DNA of 43,485 nt from Pseudomonas gregormendelii (GCF_017114825.1 NZ_JADEVO010000045.1:1-43485); one strand, 5' to 3'; shown: positions 31,860-40,447, numbered from the stretch's first letter. Notes: a model not told the origin generated them from the sequence alone. Numbers and translations: made by a program.

Positions 31860-32846
31860 ATGCGTTCTGAACCCAGCCACCGGGCGAATGACTCCGTGTA
31901 CGACTTCAATGATTTGTATTTCTTCGTCCAGGTTGTCGACCACAACGGATTCACCAGCGCGAGTAAAAAACTCGACATCCCCAAATCGAAGCTAAGCCGG
32001 CGTATCGCATCTCTGGAGGAGCGGCTTGGTGTACGCCTGATCCAGCGGTCAACCAGAAAGTTTACGGTCACAGAGATCGGCCAAGACTACTACCGTCATT
32101 GTGTAGCGATGCTCGTAGAGGCTGACGCGGCGGAGCAAGTGGTCGAGCATTCACGCTCCGAACCTCAAGGAATCGTGCGTATCAGTTGTCCACCTGCGTT
32201 AGGCGCCATGGGTGTGAGCGACATTATTGCGGAATTCATGGTGCTGCACCCCAAAGTCCAGGTGCACATAGACAGCACAAATCGCAGGGTTGATGTGCTG
32301 GGTGAGGGGTATGACATCGCGCTGAGAGTGCGTTTCCCGCCATTGGAAGACGACAACCTTGTGATGCGAGTACTAGGCGATAGCCACCAAAAGCTGGTTG
32401 CGCGGCCTTCCTTGATAGAAGGGTTGAAGCTCGAAACCCCAAATGACTTGGCGAGCTTGCCTAGCATGGATCTAGGACCACCAAACCGTGAGCACAGGTG
32501 GACCTTTTTAGGAACGAAAGAATATCGAATCGAGGTGGTTCACGCGCCCAGATTTGTCACCTCGGATCTTGATGCGTTACACCGCGCTGCAATACAAGGG
32601 GTAGGGGTCGTACAACTACCCGAAATCATGGTGCGGCACGCCATACATGATGGGCTATTGGTGGAGGTACTACCTGAGTTTGTGCTGCGTAGCGGGCTCA
32701 TCCATGCGGTCTTCCCGTCCCGAAGAGGGCTGCTACCTTCAGTCCGCGGTCTGATTGATAAATTAGCTATGGATTTTGGCGCTAACGCCGAGGCGGACCG
32801 GGTCGCTTGTGAGAGAGCAGGAAAAGAACATCCGGCTACGCGGTAG
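31860..32846 (+). CDS. LysR-family transcriptional regulator
   Basis: This LysR-type regulator of up to 328 residues has an HTH in YFFVQVVDHNGFTSASKKLD and KSKLSRRIASLEERLGVRL and an effector domain from about residue 100. It resembles regulators that start at a tyrosine-aspartate (DFNDLYFF), so the GTG at 31896 is an alternative start; neither has a strong ribosome site. Base composition is lower in GC than the genes to its left. It is the first gene of the accessory region and has no obvious divergent target apart from the short ORF and MmcQ/YjbR gene. Confidence 0.88.
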   Translation: MRSEPSHRANDSVYDFNDLYFFVQVVDHNGFTSASKKLDIPKSKLSRRIASLEERLGVRLIQRSTRKFTVTEIGQDYYRHCVAMLVEADAAEQVVEHSRSEPQGIVRISCPPALGAMGVSDIIAEFMVLHPKVQVHIDSTNRRVDVLGEGYDIALRVRFPPLEDDNLVMRVLGDSHQKLVARPSLIEGLKLETPNDLASLPSMDLGPPNREHRWTFLGTKEYRIEVVHAPRFVTSDLDALHRAAIQGVGVVQLPEIMVRHAIHDGLLVEVLPEFVLRSGLIHAVFPSRRGLLPSVRGLIDKLAMDFGANAEADRVACERAGKEHPATR

Positions 32847-32858
32847 TCATTCCGCGCC

Positions 32859-33788
32859 TCACTCTCCCAGGTGCTTCACCGTATATCTCCCAGGTGCTTC
32901 ACCGTATATTTCCTTGAATTTTTTGCTGAAAGCCGCTTGGGATTGATACCCGACTTGGGCGGCAATGTCGCTCAGCCCCAAATGGGAATGGCTTAGCAGG
33001 TTGAACGCTAACTCCATGCGGACTTGGGTCAATAATACCCAAGGCGAAACTCCAGCCACCCGTACGAAGGCTCGCATAAACGTTGCGCGAGACATGCTGG
33101 CGGTTTCAGCGAGACCGTCAACGGTCCACTCGTGCGCAGGATCAGCCAGCATGGACTGCCAAGCGCGGCCCAGCCGTTTATCAGACAGCAATGCCAAGGT
33201 GCCGGTGTGCTGACCGTGGCTCGCAATGTGTGCACGCAGGATCAATGTGAACAGCGCTTGGGACAAAGCATCGAGCAAGTAATGTGCGCCCACCTGATCG
33301 CTATCTGCTTCACCTCGCAACATTTCGACAAGCGCCGGCAGGGGGGCACTTTTAGGGAGGGCAGCACTTGGAATCACAAGGTGTTCGGGGAGCGCCGCGA
33401 ATAACATCGACGTTCGATTGTAGTGAAAGCCTCCGCAAAGCATGTCTAGATCAGCACTAACATCTCCAATCCGATAGAGCGGCAGGGGCGCATTGGAAAT
33501 CAGCCTTGGTGTGCTGGACTCAGCCGTTTTTCCAATGCTACGCATGACGTGCGGTGCACCACGAGGCAGAAGCAAAATATCCCCTGCTCGCATGGGCAGG
33601 CGTTGCCCGTCCGGAAACTCAACCCGACACTCTCCCTCCAACACAATGTGATAGGGCGCTTTGCCTAATATTTCTTGCTCGTGATCCCGTGCCCAATCGC
33701 CCTGAAACTGACACCGCAAATCCAGGCTGCCTCGGACGTTAGCCAGGCTGATGAGCTTATCGATAGAATTCATTTGAGAGCTTCGCAT
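32859..33788 (-). CDS. AraC-family regulator (RclR/cupin_6 type)
   Basis: This 309-residue (or 304 from the ATG at 33773) regulator has an N-terminal cupin-like domain (LPMRAGDILLLPRGAPHVM, MLCGGFHYN) and two C-terminal AraC HTH motifs (TVDGLAETASMSRATFMRAF; LSDIAAQVGYQSQAAFSKKF). The domain layout is that of RclR, the reactive-chlorine sensor, and three cysteines (in LRCQF, GECRV and MLCGG) could be redox active. It is divergent from the AhpD-like gene and an RclC-like gene, which supports that reading. A 23-bp tandem duplication at its 3' end changes the last residues to RYTVKHLGE. Confidence 0.85.
   Translation of the reverse strand: MRSSQMNSIDKLISLANVRGSLDLRCQFQGDWARDHEQEILGKAPYHIVLEGECRVEFPDGQRLPMRAGDILLLPRGAPHVMRSIGKTAESSTPRLISNAPLPLYRIGDVSADLDMLCGGFHYNRTSMLFAALPEHLVIPSAALPKSAPLPALVEMLRGEADSDQVGAHYLLDALSQALFTLILRAHIASHGQHTGTLALLSDKRLGRAWQSMLADPAHEWTVDGLAETASMSRATFMRAFVRVAGVSPWVLLTQVRMELAFNLLSHSHLGLSDIAAQVGYQSQAAFSKKFKEIYGEAPGRYTVKHLGE
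32864..32909. repeat. 23-bp tandem duplication in the end of the AraC gene
   Basis: The 23-base unit starting CTCCCAGGTGCTTCACC is present twice without spacer (32864-32886 and 32887-32909), identical in both copies. It shifts the AraC reading frame near the C-terminus. Removing one copy would give a protein ending GEAPGRVRRGMTTA, closer to the usual AraC ending. Confidence 0.92.
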
Positions 33789-33881
33789 AAAAAATTGAGC
33801 GGATCGGACAAACTGACATCTCTCAGGGGGGGAAAACTAAGCCTGTCGAAACACTACACCAACTTCCTCAGGAGTCATGCG

Positions 33882-34223
33882 ATGTTCAACAACTGGTCCG
33901 AAATGCTACCTACCATCCAGAAGGCCTTCGGCGGGCTTGGAAAGAGCAACCCTAAAATGGTGAAGGCTTACCTCGCTCTTGGAGAGGCCTGCGCGGAGAA
34001 CGATGTGCTGGATGCCAAAACCCGGGAGTTGATTTCGATCGCGGTAGCTGTCACCACCCGCTGTGATGGTTGCATCGCTGCCCACGCGGACGCGGCGATC
34101 AAAGCAGGAGCAAGTCGTGAAGAAGTGGCGGCGGCATTAGCGACCGCAATCTCGCTCAACGCCGGCGCTGCTTACATCTATTCGTTGCGTACGCTGGAGG
34201 CGTATGACTCGCTGAAGAAATAG
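33882..34223 (+). CDS. carboxymuconolactone decarboxylase family (AhpD-like) protein
   Basis: This 113-residue protein has the AhpD-like all-helical fold with the redox motif C61-D-G-C64 and H68 (TRCDGCIAAHADAAIKAGAS). Small CMD proteins with CxxC act in peroxide or alkylhydroperoxide reduction or remain uncharacterised. I choose the ATG at 33882 with AGGAG 7 bases upstream; the open frame before it overlaps the AraC gene. It is divergent from the AraC regulator and followed by the DUF417 gene, probably in one unit. Confidence 0.88.
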   Translation: MFNNWSEMLPTIQKAFGGLGKSNPKMVKAYLALGEACAENDVLDAKTRELISIAVAVTTRCDGCIAAHADAAIKAGASREEVAAALATAISLNAGAAYIYSLRTLEAYDSLKK

Positions 34224-34399
34224 ATCATTCCTACGCACGCGTGTGGCCTCGGTACTGCAAGGTATCGAGGCTTTTTTACACCTGCAAGATCCTCATCAGC
34301 ATCTTGAGACGATCAATCAATAAATTGAGCAAGGCGCACAAAATCGGCGTTCGGATTCACCTCAGACTATCTCCACATTCAAACATTTGGAGAAGTCTC

Positions 34400-35005
34400 A
34401 TGTTCACATCTTTTACTGCCTGGCTCCGATTTATCAGCAAAGTCGACACCTTCGCAACGTCTCTCATGCGATTGGCTATCGCCATCGTTTTTCTATGGAT
34501 CGGAGCGCTGAAATTCGTTCCATATGAAGCCGACAGCATCACACCTTTTGTTGCCAATAGCCCTGTCATGTATTTCTTCTATGAACACCCCGAAGGATAC
34601 AAAGCGCACCTCACTCACGAAGGTGAGTTGAACGCGGACAAGCGCGCCTGGCAAACCGAAAACAACACCTACGGTTTTTCGACCGGACTCGGGATCGTCG
34701 AAATCCTGATTGGCCTGCTCGTGCTGTCAAATTCAGTCTCGAGACGTACCGGCCTGTTGGGCGGGGCCCTGGCCTTCGGTACACCGCTGGTGACGCTTAG
34801 CTTTTTGATTACCACACCCGAAGCCTGGGTGGGTGCTCTCGGTGATGCGCAACACGGCTTCCCTTATCTGTCGGGCGCCGGGCGCCTGGTGCTTAAAGAT
34901 TTACTGATGCTGGCCGGCTCCCTACCCGTGATGGCTGAATCCGCACGTCAATTGCTCCGCGAACGCTGCGCGTTATCACTTCAACCGACACTTGGAAAAC
35001 CGTGA
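34400..35005 (+). CDS. DUF417 (YkgB/RclC-like) membrane protein
   Basis: This 201-residue inner-membrane protein has four TM helices and DUF417 landmarks: LAIAIVFLWIGALKFVPYEA, SITPFVANSPVM and LGIVEILIGLLVL, ending with the DAQHGFPYLSGAGRLVLKDL region. In E. coli the homologue RclC is part of the reactive chlorine resistance operon. Start at 34400 with TTTGGAGAAG before it. It follows the AhpD-like gene by 176 bases and overlaps the short secreted-protein gene by one base (TGATG). Confidence 0.88.
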   Translation: MFTSFTAWLRFISKVDTFATSLMRLAIAIVFLWIGALKFVPYEADSITPFVANSPVMYFFYEHPEGYKAHLTHEGELNADKRAWQTENNTYGFSTGLGIVEILIGLLVLSNSVSRRTGLLGGALAFGTPLVTLSFLITTPEAWVGALGDAQHGFPYLSGAGRLVLKDLLMLAGSLPVMAESARQLLRERCALSLQPTLGKP

Positions 35006-35151
35006 TGAGAATCCTGATTGCTTTACTCCTGACTGTCGTTGCCGGCTCCGCGTTCGCTACCGAGGGCTCCGAGACTGCACGTACAGGCGTTCCACTGGAC
35101 GTTGCTAGAACTCTCAGCATCACTCACACCTCCTTCGCTTGCGGTAAGTGA
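35005..35151 (+). CDS. short secreted protein, DUF2790-like N-terminus, possibly truncated
   Basis: The 48-codon frame starts at the ATG overlapping the DUF417 stop. It encodes a signal peptide (MRILIALLLTVVAGSAFA), then TEGSETARTGVPLDVARTLS and a final cysteine (FACGK). The LDVAR...SITHT..CG part resembles the first half of small DUF2790 proteins of Pseudomonas (about 80 residues), but a stop follows directly after CGK. It could be a shortened copy or a naturally short relative. It is translationally coupled to the DUF417 gene. I am unsure of the family. Confidence 0.5.
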   Translation: MRILIALLLTVVAGSAFATEGSETARTGVPLDVARTLSITHTSFACGK

Positions 35152-35176
35152 GCATCCGTTACACGACCGGATGCTC
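35150..35176. terminator. hairpin after the DUF417/secreted-protein unit
   Basis: GAGCATCCG-N9-CGGATGCTC is a perfect 9-bp stem overlapping the stop codon of the short secreted-protein gene. A second smaller stem (GCGGCTT...AAGCCGC, 35190-35209) follows before the end of the convergent hydrolase gene. No T-run is present, so the termination strength is uncertain. Confidence 0.6.
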
Positions 35177-35218
35177 GTTCAACGATGAAGCGGCTTATCA
35201 TAAAGCCGCGACTTGTTG

Positions 35219-35995
35219 TCATTTGGCGTTGGCTGCTTTTTCAATCAGGTTGGCAACGACTTTCGGGTTGGACACCATCACAACGTGCGACGCGCCTTTG
35301 ACCGCGACGGTCTGTTTGGAGTGTGCCCGCTCAGCCATAAAGGCCTGTGCTTGTGCCGGGATGTTCTTATCAGCGTCGCCGTAGACAAACCAGGAAGGAA
35401 TGGTTTTCCAGGCCGGTTCGGTCGATGCTTCATTCAGCGCCGCCACTGTTACGGGACGTTGAGTCGCAGCCATCAATTTGGCGTCCGCATTGGAAACGTC
35501 AGCAGCGAACTGGTGGTGGAATTTGTCTTGCTGGATATACAGATCCTTGCCGCCGTCAGCCAAGGCTACTGGAGGAGCGAGAGTAGGGCCCAGCGTGCCA
35601 CCCGGGAAACGTCCGGATAACTCTGCGGTGGATTCACCCGCTTCAGGTGCAATGGCTGCAACGAACACCAGCGCTTTGACGTTGGTGTTGCCGTAAGCGG
35701 CTTCGGAGATGACCGGACCACCATACGAATGACCTACCAGCACAATGGGCGTTTTGACGCTAGCGAGCACGTCGGCCACTGCTTGGGCGTCTCCTTTGAG
35801 GGAGCGCAGCGGGTTCGAGGCTGCGATCACTGGATAGCCATCTTTTTCCAGAATTTTGACGACGCCATTCCAACTGCTGGAATCAGCGAAAGCCCCGTGA
35901 ACCAACACGACAGTCGGTTTGACCGGCGCAGCCATTGCTGCGGTGGCTGTCATCATCGCAGCTGCGAGGGCCAGACCTGAGAATAACTTGTTCAT
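35219..35995 (-). CDS. secreted alpha/beta hydrolase (EstC/hydroxynitrile-lyase-like)
   Basis: This 258-residue protein has a signal peptide (cut near AMAAP, residue 23) and an alpha/beta hydrolase fold: oxyanion region VLVHGAFADSSSW, nucleophile S90 in VGHSYGG, acid D207 or D209 in VYGDADKNI, and H237 in GASHVVMV. It belongs to the salicylate-esterase/pyrethroid-hydrolase-like group, with predicted periplasmic location. Substrate unknown. A decayed second copy of the same gene type is found at 43276-43345. Confidence 0.88.
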   Translation of the reverse strand: MNKLFSGLALAAAMMTATAAMAAPVKPTVVLVHGAFADSSSWNGVVKILEKDGYPVIAASNPLRSLKGDAQAVADVLASVKTPIVLVGHSYGGPVISEAAYGNTNVKALVFVAAIAPEAGESTAELSGRFPGGTLGPTLAPPVALADGGKDLYIQQDKFHHQFAADVSNADAKLMAATQRPVTVAALNEASTEPAWKTIPSWFVYGDADKNIPAQAQAFMAERAHSKQTVAVKGASHVVMVSNPKVVANLIEKAANAK

Positions 35996-36776
35996 CTAGT
36001 GTTCCTGTGTGTGAAGAAGGTGGACGCAGTTCCACCAATTTGTGCCGGGTACAGAACTAGCCCTCCCTCTTGGGTGAGCACGTAGTCAGTCTGTGCAACG
36101 ATTCAGAATCTTCTTTGCATCATGAAGACAAACAATCGTCATCAGGTTGATGCCTCTGTGGCCGGTTGCAAATCAATGCACTGCGTGGCCCATGGTCTGC
36201 CCTGAACAACACCGGGAGAACGACCAAAAAAGACAATCTTCTGTTCCGTTTTCTGAAATGGCCGCGACCGTACCCACGTCGACACTCATGCGTAAGCGAT
36301 CTCATGCTGCGTATCGCCCTGGGTCTTTTGGGCGGAAAGGTTGGATGCGTGTTCACAAGGCACTATCAACATTGTTTCATCCTGCACAATTAAGCCATGA
36401 CATCTCTGCCCATTCTCTAAGGCGCCTTTGTTGGTGAAACTGATCCCATAAGCGATCAACCGCTGGAGTTGTCGCAGCGTTCTCCATAACTGGGAGATTC
36501 CAATGTTTGGCACTACTCAATCCTGCCCTGGTGGCTCCTGTCCGGATACTTCAATCGTGCTTCATCGTGAGCACGAAGCGGGCTTTTTGCTTCCCCAGTT
36601 CATGGGAGCCTTGGCAAGTGAGACCAGCGGATTAGGCATGGCTGATATGTGCCAATCGCAATCAGGCCAAGGTTTGTTTCCGAGGCTTTGCGCCTCACTG
36701 ATGCATTCGCTCCGGTCCTTATTCCTCAAATGAAACTGGACAGCCAGGTGCTGTGCATTCCCTACAGAGAACTGAA
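35996..36776. other. 781-base gap without a supported gene
   Basis: I find no convincing coding region here. Short frames exist (minus 36120-36356; plus 36503-36733, the latter with GGGAG 5 bases before its ATG), but neither resembles a known family and their codon use is unconvincing. The stretch at 36730-36745 (AATGAAACTGGACAGCC) resembles the first bases of the right-hand IS (AATGAAACCGGACACCC), which may mean an old IS end. Promoters for the hydrolase (minus) and glutathione reductase (plus) should lie at its two ends. Confidence 0.5.
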
Positions 36777-38138
36777 ATGAGCTACGACTTCGATCTATTT
36801 GTCATTGGTGCCGGCTCGGGTGGAGTGCGTGCTGCACGGTTTGCAGCAGGATTTGGTGCAAAAGTAGCGGTTGCCGAAAGTCGATACTTAGGCGGCACGT
36901 GTGTGAATGTCGGCTGCGTTCCAAAAAAGTTGTTGGTTTACGGTGCCCATTTTGCTGATGACTTCGAACAGGCCGAAAGCTTCGGCTGGACAGCGGGCAA
37001 GGCGAATTTCGACTGGCCATTGCTTATTGCGAACAAGAACCGTGAGATCGATCGTCTCAATGGCATCTACCGTGAGCTTTTGATTAACAGCGGCGTCACG
37101 TTGCTCGAAGGCCACGCGCGATTAGCCGATGCGAACCACGTCGATATAAACGGCCAGCGTTTCAGCGCTGAGCGGATTTTGATTGCGACTGGCGGGTGGC
37201 CGCAGATTCCGGAGATTCCGGGACATGAATATGCGATCACTTCGAATGAAGCGTTCTTCCTGAAAGAGCTGCCCAAGCGAATCCTGGTGGTCGGAGGAGG
37301 TTACATTGCCGTGGAATTCGCTGGCATTTTCAACGGGCTGGGAGCTGATACCCGGCTGCTATATCGAGGCGATCTGTTTTTGCGAGGATTCGATCAATCA
37401 GTGCGTATTCATTTGGCAGAGGAACTGACCAAGCGCGGTCTGCGGTTAGATTTCAACACTGACATTGTCCAAATTGATAAGCAGGCCAATGGAAGCTTGC
37501 TCGCGACGCTAAAGGATGGAACGCAACTGGAAACTGACAGCATCTTCTACGCCACTGGTCGCAGGCCAATGCTCGATAACCTGGGGCTGGAAAATACCCG
37601 CGTGGAATTTAACGAGGCTGGCTACATTGACGTGAATGAGCACTTCGAAACTCGCGATCCGTCCATTTTGGCTCTGGGTGACGTTATTGGCGGTGTCCAA
37701 TTGACACCCGTTGCGACAGCAGAGGGCATGGCGGTTGCCCGTCGATTGTTCAAACCTGAGCAGTATCGCCCGGTCGACTATCGCCATATTCCAACTGCGG
37801 TGTTCAGCCAGCCAAATATTGGTACGGTAGGCCTCACCGAGGAGCAAGCGATTGAGCAAGGCCACAAAGTGGTGGTGTTCGAGAGCCGGTTCCGACCCAT
37901 GAAATTGACGCTCACCGAGTCGCCAGAACAGACGCTGATGAAGCTGGTAGTGGACGCAGAATCTGATCGAGTATTGGGATGCCACATGGTCGGTCCGGAC
38001 GCGGGGGATATCATTCAAGGCTTGGCGATTGCTCTTAAGGCGGGTGCCACCAAACGACTTTTTGATGACACGATTGGCGTTCATCCGACCTCCGCAGAAG
38101 AGTTCGTTACCCTCCGTACGGCGGTGAGTAGCAGGTGA
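36777..38138 (+). CDS. gor: glutathione-disulfide reductase
   Basis: This 453-residue FAD enzyme reduces glutathione disulfide with NADPH. Residues: FAD motif GAGSGG (11-16), redox-active C42-x4-C47 (GGTCVNVGCVPK), a second nucleotide motif VVGGGYIAVEFAGIF, and C-terminal catalytic HPTSAEE (H436, E441). It reads as Gor rather than RclA or lipoamide dehydrogenase because of the GTCVNVGCVPKKLL context and length close to Pseudomonas Gor. I choose the ATG at 36777; the frame opens earlier at 36753. It sits in the accessory region, so the chromosome probably has another gor. Confidence 0.9.
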   Translation: MSYDFDLFVIGAGSGGVRAARFAAGFGAKVAVAESRYLGGTCVNVGCVPKKLLVYGAHFADDFEQAESFGWTAGKANFDWPLLIANKNREIDRLNGIYRELLINSGVTLLEGHARLADANHVDINGQRFSAERILIATGGWPQIPEIPGHEYAITSNEAFFLKELPKRILVVGGGYIAVEFAGIFNGLGADTRLLYRGDLFLRGFDQSVRIHLAEELTKRGLRLDFNTDIVQIDKQANGSLLATLKDGTQLETDSIFYATGRRPMLDNLGLENTRVEFNEAGYIDVNEHFETRDPSILALGDVIGGVQLTPVATAEGMAVARRLFKPEQYRPVDYRHIPTAVFSQPNIGTVGLTEEQAIEQGHKVVVFESRFRPMKLTLTESPEQTLMKLVVDAESDRVLGCHMVGPDAGDIIQGLAIALKAGATKRLFDDTIGVHPTSAEEFVTLRTAVSSR

Positions 38139-38264
38139 CGGGGGATGGCGATTCCCTTTTTGCCCTTAGCGCCATCCTCTCAGGAGATGGCGTATTTGCC
38201 GTCTGCCGTCGTATGACACTGATCGATTTAAAGGTTAAGCGATAGGAGTGAGCAGGAACATAAA

Positions 38265-38291
38265 GCGCACCCTGATCTGATCAGGATGCGC
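38265..38291. terminator. bidirectional terminator between gor and hydrolase
   Basis: GCGCACCCT...AGGATGCGC forms a stem of nine base pairs with one mismatch and a nine-base loop that can pair further. On the plus strand it is followed by TATTTCATTTTTG, a T-rich tract suited to termination of gor. The convergent hydrolase stop lies 6 bases beyond it. Confidence 0.72.
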
Positions 38292-38296
38292 CTATT

Positions 38297-39229
38297 TCAT
38301 TTTTGCTTGATCAGGAATTTTCGAGTGAGATTCGCGACATCTTCCAGCCGGGTGTCCATAACAAAATGTCCGCCGTCGAGGATCGCAATCTCAGCATTGG
38401 TCAAATCCCGGTGAAAAGCTTCAGCTCCTGCAACGGTAAAGGCCAAATCATGCTTGCCCCAGACAACCAATGTGGGCAGCTGATGTTCACGCAGCCATTT
38501 CTGCCACGCCGGGTATGCATCCAGGTTAGTGCGATAGTCGTAAATCAGCTCCATTTGAATCGCACCTTCACCGGGGCGGTTGAGGAATGCCACTTCGTCT
38601 TGCCATAAATCGGGGTTGTACGCTGTGACGTCTGGATCGCTGCCGACATGCCGCTGTCGTGTTACGTCCAGGGATAAATGAGCAGCCTGAAACTTGGCCT
38701 CATAGGCATTGCGATCAGCCCAGTAGGCTTTGCGGCTGTCCCACATCTTGCCCAAACCTTCTGCATAGACATTGCCATTTTGGAACACCATCGAGGTTAT
38801 GGCTTCCGGTCTCGCCATCGCTAATCGCATACCGACGGGAGCGCCGTAGTCTTGCATAAACAGGCTGTATCGTTTGAGCCCGACTGCATCTGTAAAGTGC
38901 TCCATCACCTTCGCGAGGTGATCAAATGTGTAGACGAACTTGTCTGGTGGGGGCGCATCGCTGTTACCGAAGCCTGGGTAGTCCGGAGCAATGAGGTGGA
39001 AACGGTTGCCCAATTGCTTCATGAGGTCGTCGTACATACGAGACGAGCTGGGCACTCCATGAAGGAGTAACACGGAGGGGGCGCTGGGGTCGCCACTTTC
39101 TCGATAGGCAATATTTACGCCATCGACTGTCACTTGGCGATACTGCATTTTTGGCGTTTCCCCTTGGGCGTGTCCGAAGCCCAAAAGCAAAGTCAGAACT
39201 GGAAAACAGAGGTATTTAAGTAAGGGCAT
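38297..39229 (-). CDS. secreted alpha/beta hydrolase with Asp nucleophile (haloalkane dehalogenase/epoxide hydrolase-like)
   Basis: This 310-residue protein has a signal peptide (MPLLKYLCFPVLTLLLGFGHAQ), the oxyanion motif HGVP (57-60), and a nucleophile elbow MQDYGAP with D127 in place of serine. The acid is in VWGKHDLAF and the histidine in GGHFVMD. An aspartate nucleophile is typical of haloalkane dehalogenases and epoxide hydrolases. Export to the periplasm is less usual for them. I choose the ATG at 39229 with GGAG 8 bases upstream. It is convergent with gor and divergent from the CynR-like gene. Confidence 0.85.
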   Translation of the reverse strand: MPLLKYLCFPVLTLLLGFGHAQGETPKMQYRQVTVDGVNIAYRESGDPSAPSVLLLHGVPSSSRMYDDLMKQLGNRFHLIAPDYPGFGNSDAPPPDKFVYTFDHLAKVMEHFTDAVGLKRYSLFMQDYGAPVGMRLAMARPEAITSMVFQNGNVYAEGLGKMWDSRKAYWADRNAYEAKFQAAHLSLDVTRQRHVGSDPDVTAYNPDLWQDEVAFLNRPGEGAIQMELIYDYRTNLDAYPAWQKWLREHQLPTLVVWGKHDLAFTVAGAEAFHRDLTNAEIAILDGGHFVMDTRLEDVANLTRKFLIKQK

Positions 39230-39556
39230 CACCGGTACTCCAGTGGGTGCAGAGCTAATCTGCGGAGAAATCTGGTCAGCGCGCTGATGTTGTTTTGCGC
39301 TGTATCCAATACTCGATAAACCGCTGAGTCTGAGGAATGATTAAACGAGACAATGCGGTATTTCACCTGATGAAAGAATCATGAGGGCGGATGTTGCCGA
39401 CACAGGGCTGGCCATCTTCGCGGTAGCGGTGATCACGAAAGTCCCATTGCATTTTGGGAGGCTCGGTTGAGAATAATAGGCTGATACCTGCTCGGCCAAT
39501 TGCTGCCCAACGGTCAGATATACACTGCCTTACGAACCCAATCTTTCGGTGATCCA
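39230..39556. promoter_or_regulatory. 327-base divergent gap, hydrolase/CynR-like
   Basis: This intergenic stretch must hold the promoters of the secreted hydrolase (minus) and the CynR-like gene (plus). I see no clear operator. A 64-codon frame on the minus strand (39363-39557) does not resemble any family I know and I do not call it. Confidence 0.4.
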
Positions 39557-40447
39557 ATGCTTCTAAGACATTTGCGGTATCTGTTGGCAGTAGCTGACCA
39601 CGGTGGCTTTACCCGGGCCGCAGAAGTCCTTCATGTGTCTCAGCCGACACTGTCGCAGCAGATCCGGCAGCTGGAAGAAACGCTTGGCGTCAGCCTTTTT
39701 GACCGAACATCCCGGACTGTCAAACCCACAGATGCTGGACTAGCCTACATCGAATGCGCCCGGCGCGTACTGGTGGAGCTGGCGGCGGGTAAACGGGCGT
39801 TGCACGATGTGAAAGACCTGTCCCGTGGCACGTTAAGGCTCGCCATGGCCCCAACGTTCATGGCGTACGTTTTGGGTCCTTTAGTGCGTGATTACATCTC
39901 CCAATTCCCGAACATTCGCTTAGAGCTCTTCGAGCTGTCGATGGGCGATATCGAAACGGGGTTGGTCGATGATTCGCTGGATATAGCTGTGGCATTTGAC
40001 CAAGTGAGAAACGCCGATATCGAATCAATCCCGGCCTTTGTCGAGACACTTGGTCTGATGGTTGGGCGCGCTCACCCACTCTATGACTGCCAGGATGCAC
40101 TCACGACGGACCAGTTAGCTCAACTGGATTTTGCTTTGCTGACCCCTGACTTCGCTACGCGCATTTGTATCGATGAGTACTTCGCCATGACGAAAATCAC
40201 GCCCAAGGTGACGATTCAGGTCAACTCCGTGAACACGTTGCTTGAAGTCATCCGAAACACCGCGGTTGCCACCATTCTTCCTGAACCCATTGCCACGCAG
40301 GATCGTGCTTTGCACAAGCTGGCCTTGCTGGACAAGGCGCCTCAACGTGGCGTGTCGGTTCTGAGGAGAAAAAATAACTACCACAGTGCAGCATCGGTCG
40401 CGTTCATGAATTTGATGCTTGGATCCGCGGCAGTGGACCGAGAATAG
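39557..40447 (+). CDS. CynR-like LysR regulator
   Basis: This LysR-type regulator of 296 residues reads like E. coli CynR from end to end: MLLRHLRYLLAVADHGGFTR, then FDRTSRTVKPTDAG, GKRALHDVKDLSRGTLRLA, and NSVNTLLEVIRNTAVATILP. CynR controls cyanate degradation, but no cynTS genes are present here, so the regulated genes are more likely the adjacent secreted hydrolase or the glutathione S-transferase. I place the start at the ATG at 39557 by alignment with CynR; the frame opens earlier. It is divergent from the hydrolase. Confidence 0.87.
   Translation: MLLRHLRYLLAVADHGGFTRAAEVLHVSQPTLSQQIRQLEETLGVSLFDRTSRTVKPTDAGLAYIECARRVLVELAAGKRALHDVKDLSRGTLRLAMAPTFMAYVLGPLVRDYISQFPNIRLELFELSMGDIETGLVDDSLDIAVAFDQVRNADIESIPAFVETLGLMVGRAHPLYDCQDALTTDQLAQLDFALLTPDFATRICIDEYFAMTKITPKVTIQVNSVNTLLEVIRNTAVATILPEPIATQDRALHKLALLDKAPQRGVSVLRRKNNYHSAASVAFMNLMLGSAAVDRE

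Noticed and set aside
36503..36733. 76-codon frame with a GGGAG site
   Set aside because: No family likeness, no supporting neighbours; kept only as a note in the gap entry.
39557..40447. naming the regulator cynR
   Set aside because: The protein resembles CynR but no cyanase or carbonic anhydrase gene is near, so the function is not supported.
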